From Hericium rajendrae (Eukaryota; Basidiomycota; Agaricomycetes; Russulales; Hericiaceae), in the NCBI GenBank assembly GCA_033439255.1, contig CM065889.1, positions 372,001-436,000 of the forward strand: a DNA stretch of 64,000 bases, given 5' to 3'. Below, piece after piece: positions 48,201-58,386 of the stretch. Position 1 is the stretch's first letter, and every line of letters starts with the position of its first letter. Position numbers and translations under genes: made by a program. Below the pieces are notes generated by a model. That model was not told the DNA's origin and made no database searches. It saw nothing but the letters and a program-made list of their open reading frames with translations.

Positions 48201-48602
48201 GACGCGTTCGCGGCGCTGGGCGAGTTCGGGTTCGCGAGCGAGATGGGGCCGGTCGCGGATATGTCCGTGTTTCCGCCGACGATGGCCGCCGCGGCGGACG
48301 AGGCGGCGGGCGGGATGCTGAGCATGGACAGTATCCTCTCGGGCGGGTTCTGGGACAACGTGCTCGTGCCCGGTGCGTCCCCCTCTCCCCTCTGTCTTCT
48401 GTTCCTCGTATGCGGATGGCACTGACTGGCTTGTGCAGGGTACGCGGGGCCGATGGAGGGCCTGAGCGGCGGGTTCGTGTATGGCGCGGGCGGGAGCGGG
48501 TTCATCACGCCGCATTTTGGCGCGACGCCTGCGGCGTCGGGCGCGAGTAGCCCCGTGCGCAGGGAGGACTTTGGGCACGTCGTGGGCGCCGCGGGGTTCT
48601 AG
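45244..48602 (+). CDS. PriB-like Zn(II)2Cys6 transcription factor
   Basis: This is a nuclear DNA-binding regulator with a binuclear zinc cluster and a fungal-specific transcription-factor domain. The N-terminus has a His/Gln-rich tract (HHPHHNQHQQQQQQ). The zinc cluster ACTVCRRLKMKC, PPCKRC, NHEC has spacing C-x2-C-x6-C-x8-C-x2-C-x6-C. It is followed by FEESNRGKRSSKKHELLTRS, which closely resembles PriB of agaricomycetes (family memory). The regulatory domain spans about residues 320-700. The twelve exons are 45244-45716, 45773-45904, 45966-46375, 46429-46534, 46593-46611, 46657-46735, 46812-47025, 47125-47298, 47370-47605, 47656-47920, 47973-48372 and 48439-48602. They total 2672 nt. One C is missing in the CC of 47911-47912 (LSLLK), and restoring it gives 2673 nt and 890 residues. 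Exon 5 is only 19 nt. Confidence 0.92.
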
Positions 48603-50997
48603 GTCTTGGTGTCTGTAGTGACGATTGTACATTTGCTCTGAACGGGTGTTTGTTTGCTTGTTTTTTGGTGTGTGTGTTTGTGCGTTGGTAGGGTATGCTA
48701 CTGCGAGGCTTTGATGTGCCGCTTTGATCTGCCATTTTGATGTGCCATCTGTTCTGTTGTCTATCAGCATCGATGTGAGTGCGCTCCGACGCATTCTTGT
48801 TCTCGAGGAACGTGGGACGGTGTTGTGTACGCTGGAAGTCTGGCGTCTTTGTATGTGTATAAACAGACTCTAATTTGGAGGTGCGCGAGACGTCTGATAC
48901 TGGTTTAAAGCGCTTGTAGGTCTGTGCTCGGTTTATTATGGATGTCCAGACGCGGATGCGGACAGGCTATGAATCTGATGCTGGCTCTTTGGCCTTTGAC
49001 GTGCGCATCAGGACGCGATATCTGGGGGTCAGCAGTCAGATACGACGATCCTGGGGCACGATGGTTGAGTCCAGTATCTACTCTGCCCCCGGGAGACCAA
49101 GGTCAGCTAGGTTTGACACACACCGCTCTCTTTTTTTTTTTTTTTTTTGGTTAAACCAACATATTCATAACGCGGCGGAGCAGACCAGGCGCGCCTCATA
49201 GGCAAACAAGGTGACACAATAACGACACCGCGCAGAAAAGAGGCTTCGAAGCGTTGACCGGGGGACGAGAAAGCTATCACGACTGAGCAGAGCGAGACGT
49301 ACGTACAGTGACAAACGAAACGCACAGGGATGAAAAGATTGGCAGATGGTTACCAAGGTAATTCAATGGCAAGGCTACGTGAAAGGGAGAGAAGACATCA
49401 GAGGAAAGGGATCATCTTTAGGGAGGACGGCTGAGGAGGGGGTGCGTTGGCGAGGATACAGACCGCTCACGTATATAACACGTGTGGGGTCTTTTCGTAT
49501 GAGAATACAAAGTCGGCAACTTGCTGTGCTGATAACAACCTTCTCTTCGAAAAGCGCAGATCCGAGTCGGGATAACATGGGGACGGATTGACGTATGTAC
49601 CTTAATGATCATCCCTGCATGTGCTCCAGCGTCTGCGCTGTGAATGACAGAACTTTTGGAGATTTGCAGAGCTAGGGTGCGTGGGGCTGTTCATCTAAGC
49701 GATGGGTCACTGGATGAGTTGTCGTGATTCTGGATTGTGACTATGAAAGGCTATGATCAGCGTAGAGCTTGGGGATACAGTGCCTTGCATATTATACTGC
49801 AGTCCGCGCCGCGCGATTTCTTGTTTGATCTTGTTTCAGCCAAATAAATACCCAAAAAGGATGACCGCCTTGCTTCGCGGCTCTGAGGACTTTGCGTTTT
49901 GAAGACACCCAACCCATTGAAAATGCTCAGAAGTCTTCCTCACTTAGTGAACAGATTATACTTACGATTCTAGTGAAACTTCGTACCTGCGGTAGGCCAT
50001 GAACAAGCAGAACTCTGCACCGGGACCGTATGGTGCCGGGCCGGACCTCCGTTTATGGCAGTATTTGGCCGCTACAAACAAGGAATCTCACGACGCGGAC
50101 TGCAGTATAATATGCAAGGCACTGTATGACTGCCGTTATGTAGACAAACATAGGCGCGGGTGTCCTCACGCCCACAGTAATATGCGGCTGCATGACGGCA
50201 GAGCGGATGGCCTCCGTCCGCTCCATCGCGGTGTCTTGGGAGTGGAGTCAAGAAAAGCAGCGGCAGGACAGACACATCTCCATACGATGCCCTTCCTTCC
50301 CCATGCTCCTGCTCGGAAATTATTCACAATCCATCACAGAAGGCGTGCAGCGAAACAGGCCTCACGGCCAGGCATATCACAGCGCTCGCGCACGGAGCCT
50401 ACCCAGCGGGCGACGCGGTCCGCAAAGCGGACGTCCGCCCCCTCCGCTCCACAAAGTCCCATACGAGTCAACAGCGCAATTTCGCCGTGCGTGATGGGTT
50501 CGCATGGCTGGGTCGGCCTCGAGCACCTGTGCCTGGGCAATACTATGTATACCCGATTTGGAAGGAGTCCAGGTTCGTTGGGAGGCGCGAGTGCGCAAAT
50601 TTGTCGTCTGCTCGCGTGCGTGGCGCGTGGCATCGTTTGTCAATGGACGCGACGCGTTTTTCGCTCCTCCAGCGACTTCAGTGGGCGATCCAGCTTGAGC
50701 GCAGCGCCGTCTTGGCGTAAATACGGTGATCTTCGGTAACCAAAGCAAGTACAATACAGTGGATAAATTGAACATGCGTCAGTACAGTCGTCCAGCGCCA
50801 AGCATTGTAATTTAGCGCGCGCTTTTCCTCTCCGGTCCCGCCGATGCAAGGCACATCTGCCCTGGTCCACAAAACCCTCGCCCTCATGCTTTTTCATCCA
50901 ACCATCTCGACGACGACAGCGTTCCTCTTATTCTGAGTAGTATCCTCCGCTGCATATCAACGCTCTTTTGCACACCTTTCCTTTATATCTGAGCAGA
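48603..50997. other. intergenic, no recognised gene
   Basis: The 3' UTR of the regulator leads into 2.4 kb with no recognised gene. It holds an 18-T run at 49131-49148. The open frame at 49999-50739 overlaps equally long frames on the other strand and has no domain. The promoter of the GPI-anchored protein gene is at the right edge. Confidence 0.5.
49131..49148. repeat. poly(T)18 tract
   Basis: Eighteen consecutive T follow CACCGCTCTC. It could be a retroposed poly(A) end read on the other strand, but no source gene is recognisable next to it. Confidence 0.85.
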
Positions 50998-51739
50998 ATG
51001 ATCTCCATCAACCCCGGTCGTCTTATGGTCGCTGTTCTCTGCGCTGGCCGTAAGTGTCATTCGCACTGATACTGAGGAATGTTTCTAGGAGGACTGATAG
51101 GAAGGCGGATTTAGTCGCTAGCGCAGAGTTCTCCATGTACATCCCGGGCATGGATCCCCAGCCCATCTCCGCCAGCGAGATCGGCGTCGACAGCCAGGGC
51201 CGCACGTCCTGGCTGATCACCCCCATGACCACAGGCGAGGAAGCAGGCCTGCTTGGCCCCGGTACGCGCCGACCACGAGCCCATCTTGCATCTCGAGCTC
51301 ACCACGCCTTTCTGCAGCCACGGTCATCGAGGGCCCCAGCGACGCGATCCTGACCTTCGCCGTCGGCCCCGTCAATGCCGGCATCGACTGCACGTACTCC
51401 GGCAACCTCGCGATCTGCACCGCGGTTGTTAACGGTGGGGGCGAGCCGCAGACTGCCACCGAGACGGAGACGATTTCGTCGTTTGCCGTGCAAGGCGGCC
51501 CGACGGGCAGCGCGTCGGCCCCCGCGCCCACGAGCACGCCTTCAGGCTCGCCCGCGCCCTCGACGAGCAGCGCTAACCCCGCGTCCAACCCCGGCAGCGC
51601 GTCTGGCGTGTCTGCGACGGCTGTCCCGACGGCGACGCCCTCGGCCGGCGGGGCGAATGCGAATTCGGGGATGAAGGACGCAGCTTCGAAAGTTCTTTTG
51701 GGTCTTGGTCTGGTTGGTGGTCTGGTTTTGGGCCTCTAG
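50998..51739 (+). CDS. small secreted GPI-anchored cell-surface protein
   Basis: The function is unknown. Exons are 50998-51049, 51115-51261 and 51318-51739, totalling 621 nt and 206 residues with no break. Introns are 65 and 56 nt. Residues 1-20 (MISINPGRLMVAVLCAGLAS) form a signal peptide with a likely cut after the ASA. The mature part begins EFSMYIPGMDPQPISASEIG, a short domain of about 100 residues with two Cys (DCTYSGNLAICT). Then comes a Ser/Thr/Pro/Ala-rich stalk of about 70 residues, and a C-terminal GPI signal (NSGMKDAASK followed by VLLGLGLVGGLVLGL). The layout matches small fungal wall or surface proteins, so extracellular placement is well supported while the role is not. Confidence 0.87.
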
Positions 51740-52130
51740 TTTTTTTTCGTTTGGATATGCGTGGTTTTTTGTTGGGTTGATTGTTGTGCTCTGGGAATTT
51801 TATCGGTTTTCTGGGCAATAATACTCCTGGTGTACATGAAGTTAGTGGAGTGCTCGTAAAAATTTCTGTCGATTGATCGAAAGACACAGGTGCAGCTGTT
51901 CGGCATCTGACGACAATGCAACATTTGTCCTCATCTTCGGGCCTTTTCCCAACCAGCGCCTTGCGTTGTGGATTGGAAGTCGTGTGCGGCGTTGCCCGAC
52001 GCGTTTCGTGTGGAGTGACTGTGACTGACGCGTCGGTTATGTCACCGGGCGGCACACGCAGTTCGACGAATGATTTGAACCACCATCATTCCACCTCGCC
52101 CCACCCTCCCACCGCCAGCCGCCCTGCGCC
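51740..52130. other. short intergenic region
   Basis: Some 390 bp separate the GPI-anchored gene from the next start. The first 140 bases are T-rich and are the likely 3' UTR. The rest is the promoter of the PWWP/Tudor-like gene. No other element is seen. Confidence 0.6.
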
Positions 52131-54594
52131 ATGAACCCCCCGCAGGCGGCGCTGTCCACCATGTCCGTCCCGTCCCGCGCGGCGGCGAGCAAGGCTCGCG
52201 CGGCCATGACGCGCCAGCTGTCAAGCTCGCCCGAGCCAGACTTGGAGGACGGGCCCATGCGGCGCAAGCCGCTCTCACGCAAACGCAAGATCAACCCCAA
52301 GGCGGACACTGCGTCGTCGGGCCTGTCTTCGACCGAGAAGGAGCCGGATACGTCGCAGGGCTCATCGAAGCTGAAGCGGACGCCGTCGAGCCGTGCGCTC
52401 GCTTCCAAGCCATCTGCGCTATCTGTGTCGCGCTTCTCTTCCAGCCCGCCGCCGGAAAGTATCGAGGACAAGGCGCGGCTCGAGGCTATTGTCGGCCCTT
52501 TGGTGTGGGTGCGGATCGACAAAACAGGACGCGTGGTCGAACATGAGGATATTGTGGATAAAGATGAGGAATGGTTCTGGTGGCCGGGAGGGGTGAGTAT
52601 ACGCGTCACTTTCCATGCAAAGGTTATTGATTGTGCGCAGGTGACGAAAGGATCCTTTTCGAAAGGTCCCCTTCATGTTACTTTCTTCGGCGCGATGTCG
52701 TCCAAGGCGATAACCGACGTGGTGATCAACACGCTGGCCGAGTCCACAGTGCAGCCTATGAAAACCAGCCGTGGCTCGCTTGCGTTCAACGCGACGAATT
52801 ATCGCTCCGACCAGTCCTTGTCCAGATCTCTACGCGTCTCCTTCAAACGAACCAAGACCAGCGTGGACGAAAGATTTCGTTTCGCTGTAGAGCAGATGGT
52901 GGAGTTTGACGCTCAGGACAATGAAGGTCTTCCCTCAAGTTTGTCAGCATATACGGGTGGTATCGAGAGGACGGCTAGCAGCACAACATTTGACCTGCGC
53001 GATCAATCCCCGTCTCCAGAAATATCAGGTGAGAGTGCTCGTGCCTTAAAGTGGTCCTTGCTCAATCCCACACCTGGTACAGAATTCTGGATGCCGCCAC
53101 CTCCAGATCCGTTCCTCACTATTCCTGGCGAGTTGATCCTTGCGGTGGAAAGGAAGCGAAGGACCGAGTACTGGCCGGCTCGAATTGAGGAGTATGTCCC
53201 ACCCACGAAGCCAAGCGCCAAACAAAAATATCGCGTCCGGTTCCTGGACGATAAAACCATTGACGTCGAACGCGAGTGTTTCTTTACATCAACAGAAAGA
53301 GGCTTTGCGACGTGCAAGGTACATACACACCTTCTCACCATTGAACCGAATTGACTCAGGCACAGATTGGCGTATTCGAGAGCGCGGTGGATCAAGATGA
53401 GAATGACGCCGAGAGCGAAAGCGAAGACGATCGGAGCGAGAGCCCTGAGCCGAAAATGCCTCCACCGAAGCGTGAGCGATTCTGCGACCTCAGCATGCGC
53501 GAACAGTTCGCCTATGCGAAGCCGGTCGTCCATGCAATCCTGAATGACAGCTTCGGTCCTGCCAGGGAGCGGCACGCCGAATTCGTTCAGGGCGGTGCGT
53601 CCCGCCAAAAGCTCAAGAAACAAGGCACAGGTAAGGGCGACCTGAGTTCGCAGGAGGTCACCCAGCTAGGGAACCTGATCAATCGATGGGTGTTACGCGA
53701 TGAGAGGCACGCCACGAAGGTCACCGAAGAGGAGCTCGCGGTGTTTTCTGCTGAGGATGCTCCTGTGATACTAGGTGAGGCCTCTGAGACTCATCGCCAG
53801 GCTGTTGCAGTATGTTGGGCCGCTTCGTTGTTCCTGCGCGATCATCATTGACGACTCCTGAATTCCTAGGACGCACCTGCCACGGAGTCATTTATTCGAC
53901 CTAGTTCACCCGCGCCGTCCGTGCTCACTGAGCTTGCAGATGTAGATCCTGTTCCTCATCTTATCGATCGGTCTGCTCATCTTGAACGACAGGTGGAACC
54001 GCCGCCACCGTCGCAGATGACAGTGTCTACAGTGTCTACATTAGAAAATGAGCGGGCTGACACTGTAAGTAGCGATTGGACATTGTGGTTTCGGGTGCTA
54101 AGGGAGTCAACTGGGCGTGTAGGTCGAGGATGATTTCGCCGCTCGACTGCCGCGGCAGCATGGCTGCGAAGCATTCGAAGCGCTCTCTGCCATCGAGAGG
54201 ATCGAGGCAAGTCTTTATTTGGCTCATCATTTTTATTACAATCACTCATGACGTTGACCATGACCATGCCGTACAGTACTGTTCGCTGGTTCTGCTTCAT
54301 GAAGTCGTTCTGCAGATCCTTCTCTGGCGGAACGAGAAACGCAAAGCGCTTGAGCTGCTGGAGCCAGAGGAAGAGGAGCGCTTGCACAGAGTTGCCCTCG
54401 AGTTGTCGGAGGAGAGGGATTGGGTGCCGATGGTCATGAACATGCGACGGGCGCAAGTCAAGATCTTAGAGGCCAAAAAGGCGAAGGCCTCATCTCTTGA
54501 CGTGCTGTGGAAGGGCGATGAACCTCCCAAAGCCCCCGAGTCGGTGGGCGGGACCAGGTCACGGCCCGGAAGGCAGTCATCTGTGCGTCATTGA
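52131..54594 (+). CDS. nuclear protein with PWWP-like and Tudor-like stretches, function unknown
   Basis: Exons are 52131-52592, 52641-53318, 53366-53809, 53870-54064, 54123-54206 and 54277-54594, totalling 2181 nt and 726 residues with no break. The N-terminal 110 residues are basic and Ser-rich with a likely nuclear signal (RRKPLSRKRKINPK). A block at about 125-170 (PLVWVRI, EWFWWPGG-VTKGSF, HVTFFG) resembles a PWWP fold. A second block at about 320-385 (WPARIEEYVPPTKPSAKQKY, RVRFLDDKTIDVERECFF) resembles a Tudor or chromo-barrel strand pattern. After an acidic patch there is a helical C-terminus (VVLQILLWRNEKRKALELL, then EEEERLHRVALELSEERDWV). Both folds suggest binding to methylated histone. 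This is inferred from the pattern and is not a named orthologue. The last intron (54207-54276) has a GC donor, GCAAGT. Confidence 0.85.
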
Positions 54595-55611
54595 TCTGAT
54601 TTTGTCGATTATACTGTATTGCATCTTTTTCGCGATGAATCGTATACATGAGGAGTTAGGCCCCGAAGCCTGCCTGCAGGCAGTCGCCAACGCGCTGGGC
54701 TACCGTTCGTGTTTCAGCGATCCGAAATGACATGTCGTTATCGGCTGGCTGCCCTGGGACCATTGGTAAAGGTCTGTCATGGGTGACGACACCTGGCCGC
54801 CGATGCAGAGCGAGAACCCACGACGACTGGCGCAAATCCACGACGACCACACGGCAGGGGGCGAGATAGAAGACTGCGCGCCTGGGGCGTACGGCATCGG
54901 TGCGTCTGCGCGAGCGATCCATCATACAGGCCTGCCATTCTCAGCTTCGTGGTGGCTTCGGCGGCGCGTCTTCTCGCTGCGTGCCTGTGCGCCGCTTCGA
55001 CGCCAAACTACCGTGGAATTGCCTTGGATCTGGCTTGCGCGCGCCCTGGGCACTTGCTGCCCGCTTTGAGCCGCGCGCCCTAGGCGTGCACGCCCTCCTC
55101 TCACGCCGCCTTCTGGACCATGTGCTGCATGCACCATCTGCAAAGGTGCGACGGAGCTTCGGGGCGCTATCTCGCTTGCGGCCGTGGTACATGGGCCGTT
55201 CCTGCACTGGCCTCCACGCCTCCGAAATAGCTGGCGATCTAGCAAGGGCGGATGCATTGTGCGCTTCTCCGGGCCCAGTGCCTGGTTGTGAGGCCTCCGT
55301 CCGCTGCGTTGAGACCGACTTCCCCTCGGGAGCTGATTGACTTAGCTGCGATAAATAACTACGAGCGTAGGAACGTTCGTGTCTAAACATACATGGCTCC
55401 ATATGCTCGGCGAATAAACACGGCACGGCACATAGGTAGAGATAAGTCTTAGGTGGGGGTATGTATCCTAAATAAGGTCCACGGTGCAATACATACAGAG
55501 TGCAATTTAGCAGGTACGGTGTCTCAAAGCGGCAGCGGGGGAACCGTACAGCGGAGACATGGGGTCAAAACAGAGTAAGTCATGTGGGGGCGTACGAGCG
55601 GACGCAGAACG
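54595..55611. other. convergent intergenic region, no recognised gene
   Basis: This is the space between the 3' ends of the PWWP/Tudor-like and apyrase genes. Overlapping open frames at 54900-55489 on both strands have no domain and no splice support. Confidence 0.5.
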
Positions 55612-57981
55612 TCACTTGTCCCACATCGACCCGCCAGACGGCAGGTGCAGCGCGCTGTTCGTCCGTGATATTGGCTGGCGCGGCACCAGCGTGGACAAAC
55701 TGAGCGTCGACGAGTTCCGCGAGCGCGAGTATGACGACAGGCCCGGCATGCCCGCGGCGTCTCCGTTCATGTTCGTGATGGAGATGTCGTCATACGACGC
55801 AAGGGTCGGGGACGTCGCGGTCGACGTCGACGTCGGCACCGTGCCGTTGAGGTACTGCGAGCCCGGGTACGACATCGAGCGAGTGGGGGAGATGCGGGCC
55901 GGCGAAGATTGGATATGCCGCAGGACCGATTTCGGGATGTGCGTGGACAGGGATGGAGGGCGGGTACGCCAGAAGGAGGCTATTCGTCGGAGAGAATGCA
56001 GCCACCTTCGACTCGAAGGGGGCCCGGGGGTGCGCGGTGAAATGGAGTGGTCGGATAGGAGCGGTTCAGAAAATGGCCCTCCTCCATCGATGCGGCTACA
56101 AGGTCCGGATCTCGTTTTGGAGAAGAAGGCGTAAAGCGGCGTAAACAGATGCGCATGTATAATCGGAGTCGATAGACGACGAGGAGAAAGGCGAAAAATA
56201 AAGTGAGATAGAACATGAATCCAACAAACGAAAAACCCAAAGAATGCCGGCTCAGGGACGACGGAAGGTGTGCGGAAATTTCGTCTTCGATTGCATCGAA
56301 GTCCAGATGGAAGGGCGGGCGGATAGGGTGAACAGGTGAGTCGTCGGTGTCAGAAACATCCTCTAGAGGATCAACTAGCGGAGGGTTATCTTTGATAAGT
56401 GGGGGGACTTCTTTGCTTGCTTCCAGCACCATCTTGCCAAGTGTCCAGCTAATAGCGATGTCGCCGACTGAATCCATCGACTGGAACGTTGGCCGCCCCA
56501 GACCCTTCTGGTCCGCGTGACGGTTGGTATCATCCCCACTTGTCGTATCATTACCTCCAGGATCTACCAGCCGCGGCATTCCCAGACCTTCATGTAGAAC
56601 GTTGGCAATCCATGCGGCTTTGAAGCACTGCATTTCGAGCCGTGAGCGCTCAACCTTGTCACCCCACTTGCCTAGTCCGATTACGCGGCTGTCTGCGAGC
56701 ACTTCTCCGTCCCCACCAAGTCGACCCCGTTCCTTGGCCTCTTCATGCATCCGCATGATCTCAGACCATTCATTCCCACAGAATGTCTGCGCGGCGCGTT
56801 CGAACTCGACATAATTGTATCCCCCGCCCAAGCCGAAGACGTCCTCAGAGGAATACCAATATTCCGAGACACCGATGAAATGGGATGCTGAAAAGTCGAT
56901 TGGGGGAACATGAACACCATTGAATAAACAGGGCACATCGGGGCAAGGTGCAGTCTTGTTCAGCAAGGGTGCGACCTCTCTGAGGCACTGCGAGAAAGAG
57001 CCAGTGCCTACCAACGTATGAGGCTGTTTTGCATGCGATGTTGAGGGTGCGCTATGGACAGGGGATTCGATGAGATGAAGGTCTTTTGGAAGACATGGGT
57101 CCTCTATGATGTCCGCACCACCAGAGGACATCCGCCGCTGTTCAAAATCGTCGATGGCCTGCCCGACGTAACGTTCGCGCGCCTGGTTTGTTCCGTAGCC
57201 GAGCCAAGTTGTGACGAAGACCTGATGTCGAATCTCCTCTCCTCCCATAAGACGCAGCCGCACGTCTATGAAATTCTGACCCTTCTCTCTTTCCTCCTTG
57301 TTCGGCTCGAATGCAATCTGCGTGGATGCACCGCCCATGTCGAGAAAGCCGTACGTCGTTCGATCCTCGTCGCGAGGCCCGAATCCGTCCATGAGGTAGT
57401 TGACTGCGATCCAGCCAAATAGCCCCTCTTCCTCTCCAGTGATGATGCGGACACTTGACCCACATGGACCGACAGGCGACTGGTCGTCTATCTTGAATTC
57501 CGAATGAAACCGCAAGGAAGTGACATGTCGCCTCGAGCACCGTAGCCTGCTTCTCCGGTGAGAGCAGACGCATGCCTGCGGTTGCGAGCAGAAATAGAGG
57601 AGTCTCCGCATGCAGTGACGGCGGGATTTTAGAGCGAGCATGTTCTAACAGAGGGACAAGATATGCTGCAATTCCCTCGGGGTCATCAGCGAAGGAGGAT
57701 AGTCCTATGAGATGGCCCCGTTAATTACACGAGGCCTGGTGCTTTCAGACATAGTTCGGCCACGCACCAGGCTCTACTTTCGTGAACCAGTCCTCGCCGG
57801 TTTTCGTCCCCTTCTCTACCTTCGGCAGTGAATGATATACTTGTCGGCCCTGCTCAACCCTGACGACGCGAGCGTCCTTCCAGCTATATATCTGCGCGCG
57901 AGAACCTGACGAACCCGCGTCGATCACGACGCCAAATCGGCGTGCATGCAGCCATTGATCGGCGACAGTCGGCGGTGGCAT
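55612..57981 (-). CDS. YND1: Golgi apyrase (GDA1/CD39 family, Ynd1-like)
   Basis: This enzyme hydrolyses nucleoside tri- and diphosphates in the Golgi lumen, clearing UDP/GDP so nucleotide-sugar exchange can proceed. Apyrase regions appear in order: VVIDAGSSGSRAQIYSW (ACR1), KVEPGLSSFADDPEGIAAYL (ACR2 region), LLATAGMRLL (ACR3), ITGEEEGLFGWIAVNYLMDG, FLDMGGASTQIAFE (ACR4), and DIAISWTLGKMVLEA near the end. One C-terminal membrane helix (FSFVGFMFYLTLFFAFLLVV) precedes a basic cytosolic tail, as in Ynd1. Exons are 57981-57768 and 57704-55612, and the single intron of 63 nt has a GTGCGT donor. Two breaks are seen: an extra T near 57520 (CHFLRF) and a missing G near 56002 (EGGLHSLRR). Their net effect is zero. 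It pairs functionally with the nucleotide-sugar transporter at 1440-3094. Confidence 0.9.
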
Positions 57982-58386
57982 GTACGGAGGCCGTCGACGA
58001 CAATGACGACGACGAAGGCAGGGGGGACCCGGAAGACAATTATTTTTGATGAGCGCAACTTTTGGAATTGACCGGATCGCCAGAGCTGTACGATACCTCC
58101 AGGAAAGGTATGTCATTCCCACGACTGATTTATTGAATTGCTCTTGGAAGTTTGAACGCTTTCCAATCCTTTCCAATCCTCGTCTGAACTCTGCACCCTT
58201 CAGTTGCGCACCAATCTATTTGTCTCATCCTCGTTTCTCGACTTGTTTCCCTATTCTGACAATCGTACCCAATTTCCTCGCCTTCAATTTCGGCCCACCG
58301 CAAGGCACATCTTCGATCGGGTCTATCTACTTTACGAGACATTCAACACCGCATCGCATTTAACCATCCCATATCAGATCGTTTCG
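57982..58386. promoter_or_regulatory. divergent promoter region, apyrase/ELP3
   Basis: The two start codons lie 405 bp apart on opposite strands. The right part contains pyrimidine-rich blocks. No TATA box is clear. Confidence 0.5.

Noticed and set aside
49131-49148. Poly(T)18 as the end of a LINE or processed pseudogene
   Set aside because: No reverse-transcriptase frame, target duplication or source gene could be recognised beside it.
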